The notes: a model not told the origin generated them from the sequence alone. A stretch of DNA of 64,000 nucleotides from an uncultured Bacteroidales bacterium (GCA_900316955.1 ONEX01000004.1:1-64000); one strand, 5' to 3'. Shown: positions 18,602 to 27,171, counted from the first letter of the stretch. Translations and numbers: made by a program.

Positions 18602-19582
18602 ATGAGTAAGTTGATCGTATCCCCTTCACCCCACATCCATTCCAAGGACTCCACCCGGTCCCTGATGCTGGATGTCGTGATCGCGCTCCTGCCTGCCGTG
18701 CTCTGCTCCTTCGTCTTCTACGGCTGGAGGGAGATTCTCGTGATGGCCGTGAGCGTGTGTTCCTGCCTCCTGCTGGAGTGGGCCATCACGCGTTTCCTGC
18801 TGAAGAAACCTTCCACCCTGTGCGACCTTTCCGCGGTCGTGACGGGTATCCTCCTGGGCCTGAACCTGCCGTACACCACCCCCTGGTGGGTCGTGTTCAT
18901 CGGCGCGGTCGTCGCCATCGGCGTCGCCAAGATGACTTTCGGCGGCCTGGGCCAGAACATCTGGAACCCCGCCCTCGTGGGCCGCGTGTTCCTCCTCGTC
19001 TCCTTCCCGACGTACATGACCACCTGGTCGCAGCCCAAGAGCCTGTTCGGCCTGGACGCCGTGACCGGTCCGACCCCGCTCGGCGCCATCAACGAAGGCC
19101 TGATGCAGGGCGCGTCCGTGCAGGACATCATGGCGCAGAACGGGTACAACTACGGGCAGATGCTGTTCGCGAACCTCGGCGGCTCCGCCGGTGAAGTTTG
19201 CGCCATCGCCCTCCTCCTCGGTTTCGTGTACCTGTGCGTCCGCCGGGTCATCAAGCCGTGGATCACCCTGTCGATCTTCGCCACGGTGGCCCTCACGGCC
19301 CTCATCTTCTGGGGCATCAACCCCGCCCGCTTCACCGGTCCCGTCTTCAACCTCCTCACCGGCGGTCTCATCCTCGGCGCCTGCTTCATGGCCACCGACT
19401 ACGTGACCTCCCCGATGAGCCTCTGGGGCGGCGTCATTTTCGGTGTGGGCATCGGTTTCCTCACGATGATGATCCGTTACTTCGGTTCCTATCCGGAAGG
19501 CGTCTCCTTCGCCATCCTGATCATGAACTCTTTCGTTCCGCTCCTCAACCGGGCGTTCCACCAGAAAAAATTCGGGAGGTAG
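18602..19582 (+). CDS. rnfD: Electron transport complex subunit RnfD
   Basis: A 326-aa integral membrane subunit (about 9-10 hydrophobic helices). The FMN-attachment region reads GLDAVTGPTPLG; the Thr in the GPT/GAT position is where FMN is covalently bound in RnfD/NqrB. Spaced 29 bases after rnfC and 4 bases before rnfG. Confidence 0.94.
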   Translation: MSKLIVSPSPHIHSKDSTRSLMLDVVIALLPAVLCSFVFYGWREILVMAVSVCSCLLLEWAITRFLLKKPSTLCDLSAVVTGILLGLNLPYTTPWWVVFIGAVVAIGVAKMTFGGLGQNIWNPALVGRVFLLVSFPTYMTTWSQPKSLFGLDAVTGPTPLGAINEGLMQGASVQDIMAQNGYNYGQMLFANLGGSAGEVCAIALLLGFVYLCVRRVIKPWITLSIFATVALTALIFWGINPARFTGPVFNLLTGGLILGACFMATDYVTSPMSLWGGVIFGVGIGFLTMMIRYFGSYPEGVSFAILIMNSFVPLLNRAFHQKKFGR

Positions 19583-19586
19583 CAAG

Positions 19587-20144
19587 ATGGCAGCCGTATC
19601 CAATCTCAAGAACATGACGATGGTCCTCGGACTGACCTGTCTCCTGTGCTCCGCCGTCCTCGGCGGCGCCTACGCCCTCACGAAGAAGCCCATCGACGCC
19701 GCGGCCGTCGCCAAGACGAACAAGGCCGTGGGCGCGGTGCTTCCCGCCTTCGACGAGACCTCCTACGAGTCCGTCGAGGTCGATGGAAAGACCTACAACT
19801 ACTACAAGGCCGTCAAGGGCGGTGAAACCGTCGGCTACGCCGTCGAGTCCACCGTCGTCGGCTTCGGCGGCCCGCTGTCCCTGATGGTGGGCGTCACTCC
19901 GGACGGCGTGGTGTACAACACCTCCGTCCTTTCGCACGCGGAAACCCCGGGCCTCGGCGCCAAGTGCAACACCGACGCCAAGTTCATGGCCCAGTGGGAA
20001 GGCTTCGACCCTTCCGCCAAGATTCTCTCCGTCAAGAAGGACGGCGGCGACGTGGACGCCATCACGGCTTCCACCATCACCTCCCGCGCCTACACGGAAG
20101 CCGTCAAGAACGCCGTGAACGCGGTTAAAGCATTGGAGGACTAG
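19587..20144 (+). CDS. rnfG: Electron transport complex subunit RnfG
   Basis: A 185-aa single-helix periplasmic flavoprotein. After the N-terminal membrane helix (MTMVLGLTCLLCSAVLGGAY) comes an FMN-binding domain; SHAETPGLGAKC and AITASTITSRAYTEAV provide the substrate-side loop and the Thr of the S/TxxT motif that carries covalently bound FMN. Position between rnfD and rnfE is canonical. Confidence 0.94.
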   Translation: MAAVSNLKNMTMVLGLTCLLCSAVLGGAYALTKKPIDAAAVAKTNKAVGAVLPAFDETSYESVEVDGKTYNYYKAVKGGETVGYAVESTVVGFGGPLSLMVGVTPDGVVYNTSVLSHAETPGLGAKCNTDAKFMAQWEGFDPSAKILSVKKDGGDVDAITASTITSRAYTEAVKNAVNAVKALED

Positions 20145-20147
20145 ACG

Positions 20148-20738
20148 ATGGCTAAAAACTGGAAACTCATTACCGACGGTCTGGTCAAGAACAACCCGAC
20201 CTTCGTCCTGCTGCTGGGCATGTGCCCGACGCTGGCCACCACGACTTCGGCCATCAACGGCCTTTCCATGGGCCTGGCGACCCTGTTCGTCCTGGTCCTG
20301 TCGAACGTGGTCATCTCCCTGATCGCGCCGGTCGTGCCGGACAAGGTGCACATCCCGGTGTACATCGTCGTGATCGCGACCTTCGTCACGCTGCTCCAGC
20401 TGCTGATGCAGGCCTACACCCCGGCGGTCTACGAGACCCTGGGCCTGTTCATCCCGCTCATCGTGGTGAACTGCATCGTCCTCGGCCGCGCGGAAGCCTT
20501 CGCCTCCAAGAACGGCGTCGGCGCCAGCGCGCTGGACGGCATCGGCGTGGGCATCGGCTTCACCCTGGCGCTCACCATCCTCGGCCTCGTCCGCGAGGTC
20601 CTGGGCTCCGGCTCCGCCTTCGGGTTCAACTTCATCGGCGGCCGTGACGGCATGCTGGCCTTCGTGATGGCTCCGGGCGCCTTCCTGTGCCTGGGATACC
20701 TGATGGTCCTGTTCAACAAATTCCTGAAAAAAGACTAG
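20148..20738 (+). CDS. rnfE: Electron transport complex subunit RnfE
   Basis: A 196-aa membrane subunit of six helices. The opening (NWKLITDGLVKNNPTFVLLLGMCPTLATT) and the central VVNCIVLGRAEAFA are signatures of RnfE/NqrD. Forms a pair with RnfA at the core of the complex; starts 3 bases after rnfG. Confidence 0.94.
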   Translation: MAKNWKLITDGLVKNNPTFVLLLGMCPTLATTTSAINGLSMGLATLFVLVLSNVVISLIAPVVPDKVHIPVYIVVIATFVTLLQLLMQAYTPAVYETLGLFIPLIVVNCIVLGRAEAFASKNGVGASALDGIGVGIGFTLALTILGLVREVLGSGSAFGFNFIGGRDGMLAFVMAPGAFLCLGYLMVLFNKFLKKD

Positions 20739-20741
20739 GCC

Positions 20742-21344
20742 ATGGAGTACTTCCTGATCATCATCTCGGCGATTTTCGTCAACAACATCGTCCTGGCGCA
20801 GTTCCTCGGAATCTGCCCCTACCTGGGTGTCTCCAACAAGCTTTCGACGGCCACGGGCATGTCGATGGCCGTGTGCTTCGTCATCACCCTCGCCACCCTG
20901 GTGACTTACCTCATCAACAAGTACCTCCTCCTGCCCTTCGAGCTCGAGTTCCTGCAGACGATCGCCTTCATCCTGGTGATCGCCGCCCTCGTGCAGATGG
21001 TGGAGATCGTCCTGAAGAAGGTGAGTCCGTCCCTCTACCAGGCCCTCGGTATCTTCCTCCCGCTGATCACCACGAACTGCGCCGTCCTCGGCGTCGCGAT
21101 CACGGTGGTCACGAAGGAGTTCACCTTCGGCCTTCCCTCCCACCTGCTGAACCTCGGCGAAGCGCTGGTCTATGCCTTCGCGACCTCCCTGGGCTACGGC
21201 CTGGCGATGGTTATCTTCGCGGGCATCCGCGAGCACCTCGCCCTGTGCGACGTGCCCAAGGCGTTCAAGGGCGTTCCCATCGCCCTGGTGAGCGTGGGCA
21301 TCCTCGCGCTGGCCTTCATGGGCTTCAGCGGCATGGTCAAGTAA
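20742..21344 (+). CDS. rnfA: Electron transport complex subunit RnfA
   Basis: A 200-aa membrane subunit of six helices, homologous to RnfE. Motifs [21 protein letters not shown] and [12 protein letters not shown] carry the cysteines proposed to coordinate the intramembrane iron-sulfur centre shared with RnfE. Last gene of the rnfBCDGEA operon, which couples reduced ferredoxin:NAD+ oxidoreduction to ion pumping. Confidence 0.94.
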   Translation: MEYFLIIISAIFVNNIVLAQFLGICPYLGVSNKLSTATGMSMAVCFVITLATLVTYLINKYLLLPFELEFLQTIAFILVIAALVQMVEIVLKKVSPSLYQALGIFLPLITTNCAVLGVAITVVTKEFTFGLPSHLLNLGEALVYAFATSLGYGLAMVIFAGIREHLALCDVPKAFKGVPIALVSVGILALAFMGFSGMVK

Positions 21345-21368
21345 ACCATTTTATTAGTGTTAGTTACA

Positions 21369-21878
21369 ATGAAGAAGACTCTTTTGATCGTGATCGCCCT
21401 CCTCGGCCTCTCCCTGGCCGCGGTGGCGCAGCCGAAGGCCATCGGTGTCCGCGGCGGCCTGTTCGGTCCCCATTTCAACGGCGAAATCAGCTACGAGCAT
21501 TGGGCGACCCTGTTCGACAATGACTACGATTTCGTCGAAATGGACCTCGGCGTGTTCGGCGGCAACGGCTTCAAGGCCACGGCGCTGTACAACTTCACCT
21601 TCGCCCAGCCGGAATTCACCGACCGCGGCGAGTGGGGCTTCTATGCCGGCCCCGGCGTAGCCCTCGGCTACGGCACCGGCAACAAGCTCAAGGAAGATGG
21701 CACCACGGAGCCGAAGGCTCGCCCGTTCGTGGGCCTCGCCGCCCAGCTGGGCCTGGAGTACACCTTCTGGTTCCCGCTGCAGCTGTCCGTCGATTTCCGT
21801 CCCAGCTTCATGATCCCCGCCTTCATGAACCGGGGCAACTGGTACGGTTTCGCGGTTTCCGCCCGCTACGCGTTCTAA
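21369..21878 (+). CDS. Outer membrane beta-barrel-like protein
   Basis: A 169-aa exported protein with signal peptide (MKKTLLIVIALLGLSLAAVAQ) and amphipathic strands such as WGFYAGPGVALGYGTG and LGLEYTFWFPLQLSVDFRPS, ending in aromatic residue-rich NWYGFAVSARYAF, the usual C-terminal end of a small outer membrane barrel. ATG at 21369 chosen over a TTG four codons upstream. It follows rnfA by 24 bases and may share its transcript. It converges on the DUF4831 gene (stops overlap by four bases). Confidence 0.75.
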   Translation: MKKTLLIVIALLGLSLAAVAQPKAIGVRGGLFGPHFNGEISYEHWATLFDNDYDFVEMDLGVFGGNGFKATALYNFTFAQPEFTDRGEWGFYAGPGVALGYGTGNKLKEDGTTEPKARPFVGLAAQLGLEYTFWFPLQLSVDFRPSFMIPAFMNRGNWYGFAVSARYAF

Positions 21879-22837
21879 CGCCCGGACAGCGACATCAGCA
21901 GCTGATACTGCTGGTTGAGCGCTTTCGAGAACGAATCATTGAGGATGGCATCCGTCAGGGTGCCATCCTCCGTTTGTATCCGGAGGGACTGGATGCTGCC
22001 GTACGCGAGGGTGCGGAGCTGGGAGAGGGTGGGGTAGAGGTAGATGAAATTGACCTCGTCCCGGGTCTGGGGAAGGGTGAGCTCGGCGCCGTCGGCGAGG
22101 ACGAAGGTGACCGGGGCGTCCGGTTCGATGCGGTACTGCTTCTCGGAGCCCAGCTGGAAGGCCAGGTCGATGTCCTCCTTCCCGGAATTCTTGTAGTAGA
22201 GGTGGTTCAGGATGAGGTTGTACTTGAGGTTCTTTCCGTCGGCGACGATGGGCGTCGCGGCCGTCATGACGCTGCCGGTGAGGTCCACGCGGCCGGCGGC
22301 TTCGGCGGTCAGGTCGATGGTGCTGGCCGCGGCCTTGCGGATGGCCTCGCAGTGGCGCCTCAAGAGGGCGGCGAAGGTGTCGTCCTTGAAATGGATCTGC
22401 AGGTAGTCGTCCGGATTCCAGCCGGTAATGAGTTCGAGGTCGGTGACGCCGCGGGTGAGCTTGTCCAGGTCGGGCTCTTCCAGCGCATAACGGAGCCGGT
22501 TCAGGTACAGGCCGTCCTCCTGGCGGGTTTTCGTCGCGCTTTCCTGGCCGATCTGGTCGGCCCGGACGACGGCGCCGCCGGGGAGGGTGGCGGTCATCTT
22601 CACGCCTTTCGGGGCCGTGAAGGGCGTCTTCTGGAGGAGGTCGATGTACAGCTGGTACAGCGTGGACCCGTCGGAGAAGCCGACGCGTTCCACGCGCACG
22701 GTGAAGTCCTGGCAGGGCTCCGCCTCGGTGGAAATATGGGTTATCCCTCCGGACCGGAAATTGGTCCGGATCTCCTGCGCGGAGAGGGGCAGGGCGGCCG
22801 CGAAGACCGCCAGGGAAAGAAGGGTCTTTTTCATCAT
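21875..22837 (-). CDS. DUF4831 family exported protein
   Basis: About 320 aa with signal peptide MMKKTLLSLAVFAAALPLSA(Q). Motifs such as YQLYIDLLQKTPFTAPKGV and KYNLILNHLYYKNSGKED fit the Bacteroidetes DUF4831 family, uncharacterised periplasmic proteins. Start taken at the Met pair just before the signal peptide because the -7 box (TATATTTG, minus strand, 22852-22845) lies right upstream; longer frames into the neighbour are not credible. Role not known. Confidence 0.75.
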   Translation of the reverse strand: MMKKTLLSLAVFAAALPLSAQEIRTNFRSGGITHISTEAEPCQDFTVRVERVGFSDGSTLYQLYIDLLQKTPFTAPKGVKMTATLPGGAVVRADQIGQESATKTRQEDGLYLNRLRYALEEPDLDKLTRGVTDLELITGWNPDDYLQIHFKDDTFAALLRRHCEAIRKAAASTIDLTAEAAGRVDLTGSVMTAATPIVADGKNLKYNLILNHLYYKNSGKEDIDLAFQLGSEKQYRIEPDAPVTFVLADGAELTLPQTRDEVNFIYLYPTLSQLRTLAYGSIQSLRIQTEDGTLTDAILNDSFSKALNQQYQLLMSLSGR

Positions 22838-22844
22838 CACGGTG

Positions 22845-22892
22845 CAAATATACACAATCAGTGCCGGGAAACGGAATTTTTTCGTATCTTTA
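22845..22892. promoter_or_regulatory. Divergent promoter region
   Basis: Two back-to-back -7 elements: TATATTTG on the minus strand (22852-22845) for the DUF4831 gene, and TATCTTTA on the plus strand (22885-22892) for the PPC-domain gene. The -33 elements are not clear on either side. Confidence 0.45.
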
Positions 22893-22913
22893 TCGGGATT
22901 AATGACATGGACT

Positions 22914-23336
22914 ATGTACCAATACCGCATTTCCGGAGACAAATATGTCCTCAGTCTGGACAACCACGTAGAGATTTCCGCGGCGCTCGCCGCCTTCTGC
23001 CGGGAACTGGACATCCGCTGCGGCGCCGTCTATGGCATCGGCGCCATCTGCGAGGCGACTTTCCGCTTCCTGGATCCGGCCACGAAGCAGTACGTGGACA
23101 AGACCTTCTCCGAGCAGATGGAGATCACCAACCTGACCGGCAACATATCCCGGAAGGATGGAAACGTGTACCTGCACCTGCACATCACCGCCAGCCGGCG
23201 GGACTACACCTGCATCGGCGGTCACCTGCTCACCGCGCGGGTGAACGGGGCCTGCGAGCTCGTCGTGGAGCGTTTCGCCTGTGAGGCAGGCCGCCGCTTC
23301 GACGAGGAGACGGGCCTCAACCTGTATGATTTCTAA
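22914..23336 (+). CDS. PPC/DUF296 domain protein
   Basis: A 140-aa plant-and-prokaryote-conserved (PPC, DUF296) domain protein: YVLSLDNHVEISAALAAFC opens the fold and GAVYGIGAICEATFRF plus GGHLLTARVNGACELVV complete the typical strand-loop pattern. An ATG four codons upstream (22902) is an alternative start. PPC proteins form trimers and many bind DNA in AT-hook-containing forms, but this one has no AT hook. It lies 15 bases before the Dcu transporter, so a shared transcript is likely. Confidence 0.82.
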   Translation: MYQYRISGDKYVLSLDNHVEISAALAAFCRELDIRCGAVYGIGAICEATFRFLDPATKQYVDKTFSEQMEITNLTGNISRKDGNVYLHLHITASRRDYTCIGGHLLTARVNGACELVVERFACEAGRRFDEETGLNLYDF

Positions 23337-23351
23337 ACCTAATACTACGAT

Positions 23352-24728
23352 ATGAGCTTTGTCATGATTGTCGAGCTGCTGATCGTCCTCGCAGCGCTCT
23401 ACGTGGGTTCCCGCTACGGTTCCCTGGCCCTCGGCGCCATCTCCGGCATCGGCCTGGCCATCCTCGTGTTCGGCTTCGGGCTCAAGCCCGGAACCCCTCC
23501 GACGGACGTCATCTACATCATCATCGCGGCCGTCACCTGCGCTGGCACCCTCCAGGCGTCGGGCGGTATGGACTGGATGATCCAGATCGCGGAACGGATG
23601 CTCCGCAAGCATCCGGACCACATCACCTTCCTGGGCCCGCTCGTGACCTTCTTCCTGACCGTCCTCGTGGGCACGGGCCATGTGGTCTATACGATCATGC
23701 CCATCATCTGCGACATCGCCCTGAAGAAGAACATCCGGCCCGAGCGCCCCTGCGGCGTGGCTTCCGTCGCCTCGCAGGTGGGTATCACCTGCTCGCCGAT
23801 CGCCGCCGCCGTCGTCGCCTTCGTCACCATCTCCAATGCGAACGGCTACATGGTCTCGATCCCGCAGGTCCTGATGGTCACCATCCCGGCCTGCCTCTGC
23901 GGCCTCATGTGCGCCGCCCTCGCTTCCTTCAAGCGCGGCAAGGACCTCGACGTGGACCCTGAATTCCAGAAGCGCAAGGCCGATCCCGAGCAGTACGCCT
24001 ACATGTACGGCAGTTCCGCCACCACCCTGGACAAGGTCATCACCAAGGAGGCCAAGGCGTCCGTGTTCGTGTTCCTGGGCTCCCTCCTCGTGATCGTGGG
24101 CTTCGCGTTCTGCCAGATGCTCCACACGGCCGACGGCAAGACCATCGCCGAGGCGATCGCCATCCCGAAGATGAACATCTGCATCCAGATCATCATGCTC
24201 GTGGCCGCCGCCTGCAACATCATGTTCTGCAAGGCCTCCCCGAAGAAGGCCGTCGCCGGCGCCGTCTGGCAGTCCGGCATGGTCGCGGTGGTCGCCATCT
24301 ACGGCATCGCCTGGATGGCCGACACCTACTTCGGCAACTACATGGACGAGATGAAGGCCATGCTCACCGGCCTCGTTACGAACTACCCGTGGTCCATCGC
24401 CCTCGTCTTCTTCCTCGTCTCCGTGCTCATCAACAGCCAGGGCGCCGTGGTCGTCGCCTTCCTCCCGCTGGCCTATCAGCTGGGCATCGCCGGTCCCGTC
24501 CTCCTGGGCGTCCTCCCGAGCGTGTACGGCTACTTCTTCATCCCGAACTACCCGTCCGATATCGCCACGGTGAACTTCGACCGGTCCGGAACGACCGTCA
24601 TCGGCAAATACCTCCTGAACCACAGCTTCATGATGCCGGGCATGATCAGCGTAGTCGTCTCCACCATCGTCGGCTACCTGATCACCACCGTCCTCTTCCC
24701 CGGCTACTTTGGCAGCTTCGTCCAGTAG
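23352..24728 (+). CDS. Anaerobic C4-dicarboxylate transporter (Dcu family)
   Basis: A 458-aa membrane protein of about 12 helices in the DcuA/DcuB family, which exchanges fumarate, malate or aspartate for succinate under anaerobic conditions. Signature parts: GVASVASQVGITCSPIAAAV, NVKKEA-like loops and IPNYPSDIATVNFDRSGTT near the C-terminus. Fits succinate-forming fumarate respiration alongside the Rnf complex. DcuA and DcuB cannot be told apart here. Confidence 0.9.
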   Translation: MSFVMIVELLIVLAALYVGSRYGSLALGAISGIGLAILVFGFGLKPGTPPTDVIYIIIAAVTCAGTLQASGGMDWMIQIAERMLRKHPDHITFLGPLVTFFLTVLVGTGHVVYTIMPIICDIALKKNIRPERPCGVASVASQVGITCSPIAAAVVAFVTISNANGYMVSIPQVLMVTIPACLCGLMCAALASFKRGKDLDVDPEFQKRKADPEQYAYMYGSSATTLDKVITKEAKASVFVFLGSLLVIVGFAFCQMLHTADGKTIAEAIAIPKMNICIQIIMLVAAACNIMFCKASPKKAVAGAVWQSGMVAVVAIYGIAWMADTYFGNYMDEMKAMLTGLVTNYPWSIALVFFLVSVLINSQGAVVVAFLPLAYQLGIAGPVLLGVLPSVYGYFFIPNYPSDIATVNFDRSGTTVIGKYLLNHSFMMPGMISVVVSTIVGYLITTVLFPGYFGSFVQ

Positions 24729-24747
24729 GATATTCGGAAAAATTGCT

Positions 24748-24755
24748 TACCTTTG
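24748..24755 (+). promoter_or_regulatory. -7 box (TACCTTTG) for tRNA-Arg
   Basis: TACCTTTG, 21 bases upstream of the mature tRNA 5' end, giving a short leader. Close match to TAnnTTTG. Confidence 0.55.
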
Positions 24756-24776
24756 CACTCCCTTACCAGGGAGCCT

Positions 24777-24853
24777 GGTTCCGTAGCTCAGCTGGATAGA
24801 GCAACAGCCTTCTAAGCTGTGGGTCTTGGGTTCGAATCCCAACGGAATCACCA
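24777..24853 (+). tRNA. tRNA-Arg (anticodon TCT)
   Basis: A 77-nt tRNA with encoded CCA. Acceptor arms GGTTCCG / CGGAATC pair over seven positions (one G-T wobble), the D arm has AGCTCAGCTGGATAGAGC, the anticodon loop is CTTCTAA with TCT at 24811-24813, and the T arm has GGGTTCGAATCCC. It decodes AGA. It is the likely attachment site of the element that begins immediately downstream. Confidence 0.96.
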
Positions 24854-24898
24854 CTCGCTAATTCGCTGATTATAAGCGCATTAGCGAGTTTTTCTTTT
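24853..24898 (+). terminator. Strong intrinsic terminator after tRNA-Arg
   Basis: ACTCGCTAAT (24853-24862) pairs perfectly with ATTAGCGAGT (24880-24889); inside it CGCT/AGCG pair again. The stem is followed by TTTTTCTTTT. It begins on the last base of the tRNA. Confidence 0.8.
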
Positions 24899-24941
24899 CC
24901 TTTTCGCCTCGGAAAAGTTGTAAACTTTCATTAAATGATAG

Positions 24942-24971
24942 TTGCAAATCAAGTAAAATTTAATAATTTTG
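24942..24971 (+). promoter_or_regulatory. Integrase promoter (TTG-N19-TAATTTTG)
   Basis: TTG at 24942-24944, 19 bases, then TAATTTTG at 24964-24971: a near-ideal Bacteroidetes promoter for the integrase gene. It lies inside the element. Confidence 0.65.
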
Positions 24972-25045
24972 CATACTGCTTATTCGCGAATGCGTGAGCA
25001 ATACGTGAGCAGACAACCAAAAGAAGAGAGAAAGGAGAGCACCAC

Positions 25046-26296
25046 ATGTTGACGACAAGATTCTTTTTGGACACGAGGAGACCGGATAAGGAAGGATTTT
25101 TTACTCTGTACCTGGTCCTCTCGAAAAACAGGACGACTGCCATGACTTCCCTGGGCCTGAAGCTGTCAAAGGACCAGTGGAAAAACGGAGAAGTGGTCGA
25201 GCATCCGAAGAAGAAGTTCTGGAACGGGCTCCTTTCAGCCAAAAAAGGGGACTATGACAGGGCGATCGTCGAACTTACCTATAACGGCGCCTTTGCCATG
25301 AAGTCTGCAAAAGAGTGTCTGCAGATTCTCAGGGAGCGAGTCGACCCGGAATACGCTGCGAAGTGCCAAGAGGAGAGAGAAAGAAAGAAGATCCAGGAGA
25401 ACAGTTTCGCCAGGTTTTTCCTCTCCTTCCTGGGGGAGAAGGACAACGCCGGAACAAAAGGGTTGTATCACGACACCTATCGAAAGATTGAGTCCTTCTG
25501 TGATGCTGAGGGATATGACTTCATGTCGCTCTCATTTGACGATATCACGAAGCCCTGGTTGGAATCATTCGAGAGATTCTGCCTGAAAACGCAGAGACAG
25601 AATACGGCGAGCCGGCATCTCCGCGATATTCGAGCGGTTTTCAATGCGGCCATCGATGCAGAGAAGACGACGCGCTACCCTTTCCGGAAGTTGAAGATCA
25701 AGGTCGTCGAGTCCAGGGACAAGTCGTTCACCGCCTCGGAGCTCCGCCAACTTTTCAATTTCGGATGCTATCCAGGGGGGGAGCAGGAAGCTGTGGACAT
25801 GTTCAAGCTGATGTTCTGTCTGATTGGAATCAATTCGGTCGACCTGGCCTTCCTTGAGAAGCCAAGAGGTAACCGCATAGAATACGAGCGCCGGAAGACG
25901 CATAAGCCGTATTCCATCAAGATAGAACCGGAAGCGAGCCGTATAATTCGCAAATACAAGGGAAAGGAACGGCTCCTCGATATCTTGGAAAGGGTCCCCA
26001 ATTATCAGACTTATTTCAACCGTATAGGGAAATCGCTCCGCAAGGTTGGCAAGAAGAGGGTAGATGGAAAGAAGAGCATCGGGAAGGCGATCTTGCCGGA
26101 TGTATGCACCGGATCAGCGAGGACTTCCTGGGCCACGATTGCCCAGGAAGAATTGGGTATCGACCGGGAAGTGATTGCGGCCGCTCTGGGGCATTGTACG
26201 GTTGATGTTACAACGACATACCTCCGCACGAAATGGAGGAAAAAAGTCGATGAGGCAAATCGCAAAGTTCTGGATTGGGTCTTCTACGGGAAGTAG
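25046..26296 (+). CDS. Tyrosine recombinase (integrase) of the element
   Basis: A 416-aa site-specific recombinase that integrates and excises the element. N-terminal arm-binding domain (TRFFLDTRRPDKEGFFTLYL), SAM-like core-binding domain (about 115-215), catalytic domain with Arg359 (ARTSWATIA), His383 (LGHCTVD) and Tyr392 (TTYLRTKW). The first catalytic Arg position reads GINSVDLAFL, with Asn in place of Arg. I recall this in many Bacteroidetes integrases of this type, but it was not checked. It lies 192 bases after a tRNA-Arg gene in the same direction, the usual geometry for tRNA-targeting elements. Confidence 0.93.
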   Translation: MLTTRFFLDTRRPDKEGFFTLYLVLSKNRTTAMTSLGLKLSKDQWKNGEVVEHPKKKFWNGLLSAKKGDYDRAIVELTYNGAFAMKSAKECLQILRERVDPEYAAKCQEERERKKIQENSFARFFLSFLGEKDNAGTKGLYHDTYRKIESFCDAEGYDFMSLSFDDITKPWLESFERFCLKTQRQNTASRHLRDIRAVFNAAIDAEKTTRYPFRKLKIKVVESRDKSFTASELRQLFNFGCYPGGEQEAVDMFKLMFCLIGINSVDLAFLEKPRGNRIEYERRKTHKPYSIKIEPEASRIIRKYKGKERLLDILERVPNYQTYFNRIGKSLRKVGKKRVDGKKSIGKAILPDVCTGSARTSWATIAQEELGIDREVIAAALGHCTVDVTTTYLRTKWRKKVDEANRKVLDWVFYGK

Positions 26297-26301
26297 AAAA
26301 G

Positions 26302-26676
26302 TCACTCCCCAAACAAGGCCTTGAGCCGATCATTGTAGACTGGATTCACGTAGCCGGCCACGGCATCCCTGACGATATCAGAGACGCTCCGTTTCTCGGC
26401 CAATGCCACGATCTTCAGCTGTTGGATGACTGCGTCTGGGAAAAGGACGGTCAGACGGACATCACACTTTTCCATAGGGGCAGCAACCTTCCTTGAGACG
26501 GACTTCCTTCTGGATTTCTTCGACTGATTCTTCGCGGAAGGTTCTTCCTCCGGGGTGGGCGACGGAGAGATCAGTTCTCCTTCCCCGGGCTGGAGAGCAT
26601 CGTTCCCGCCATTGAGAACCTGATCATACTGGGTCCAGGAATCGCCCAGCTCTTCATTGTCTGTCTGCTTTGCCAT
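26302..26676 (-). CDS. Ribbon-helix-helix DNA-binding protein
   Basis: A 124-aa protein with a disordered, Pro/Ser/Lys-rich N-terminal half and a C-terminal RHH domain (about 75-115: CDVRLTVLFPDAVIQQLKIV, EKRSVSDIVRDAVAGYV). This resembles small partition or mobilization regulators of Bacteroidetes elements. It converges on the integrase (6 bases apart) and has its own promoter and palindromes upstream, so autoregulation is likely (inference). Confidence 0.75.
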   Translation of the reverse strand: MAKQTDNEELGDSWTQYDQVLNGGNDALQPGEGELISPSPTPEEEPSAKNQSKKSRRKSVSRKVAAPMEKCDVRLTVLFPDAVIQQLKIVALAEKRSVSDIVRDAVAGYVNPVYNDRLKALFGE

Positions 26677-26692
26677 ATCCTTCTATTTTTTG

Positions 26693-26802
26693 CAAAAGTA
26701 AGAAATCGCCTTTAATTCACAAAATTATAATATTGTCAAATACACATTTGATAATATTCACACATTATAACATTGCCACATTATCACATTATAATGTTAT
26801 AA
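26693..26802 (-). promoter_or_regulatory. RHH-gene promoter with two large palindromes
   Basis: On the minus strand, TTG (26722-26720), 19 bases, TACTTTTG (26700-26693) form a good promoter. Directly upstream are two inverted repeats: 26729-26741 with 26746-26758 (13 bp, one G-T pair, 4-nt loop) and 26765-26774 with 26793-26802 (10 bp perfect, TTATAACATT). Likely operators for the RHH protein. Confidence 0.6.
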
Positions 26803-26841
26803 AGAGTGAATATGTGCTTTTGACAATCCTGTAAATCTGAT

Positions 26842-26854
26842 AAATCACACACTT
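26842..26854 (+). repeat. 13-bp direct repeat, copy 1
   Basis: AAATCACACACTT, repeated exactly at 27194-27206. The two copies bracket the hairpin array. Confidence 0.6.
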
Positions 26855-26995
26855 TATAATGAAATACTGGCCACAAAACCAAGTGAATAACGCTGATAAT
26901 TTCTGACTACGGAAAGTAATTATTCGTTTTTTTCAACGCCGTTTTGGATAATTTGCGCCATGAAGACGGATGTCAAATGGCCAAATTTAACCAGG

Positions 26996-27171
26996 GCAAG
27001 GTGTGTATGTGTACCACACATACTTCCGGACGCTTCGCTGCGTGTATGTGTCGCACACATTGACACGCCCGGCACCTTGCTTTTCCGGGGGATTATCGAC
27101 GCAAAAATCCCCGGAAAAGATACGCTCGGATCATTCGTCCGAGCGAGTTTCGCACCTCCGCAGTCGGTGCG
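26996..27171. repeat. Array of strong hairpins (candidate oriT, replication origin or structured RNA)
   Basis: A non-coding stretch with nested and consecutive inverted repeats: GCAAGGTG (26996-27003) with CACCTTGC (27073-27080) encloses GTATGTGT/ACACATAC (27005-27023, 3-nt loop) and ATGTGT/ACACAT (27046-27060, extended by GTGT/ACAC). Next is a 14-bp stem with a single bulge (27080-27094 with 27106-27119), then CGCTCGGA/TCCGAGCG (27123-27145) and CGCACC/GGTGCG (27151-27171). No ORF with a recognisable protein covers it. A role as transfer origin, replication/primase site or folded RNA is possible; I cannot tell which. Confidence 0.65.
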
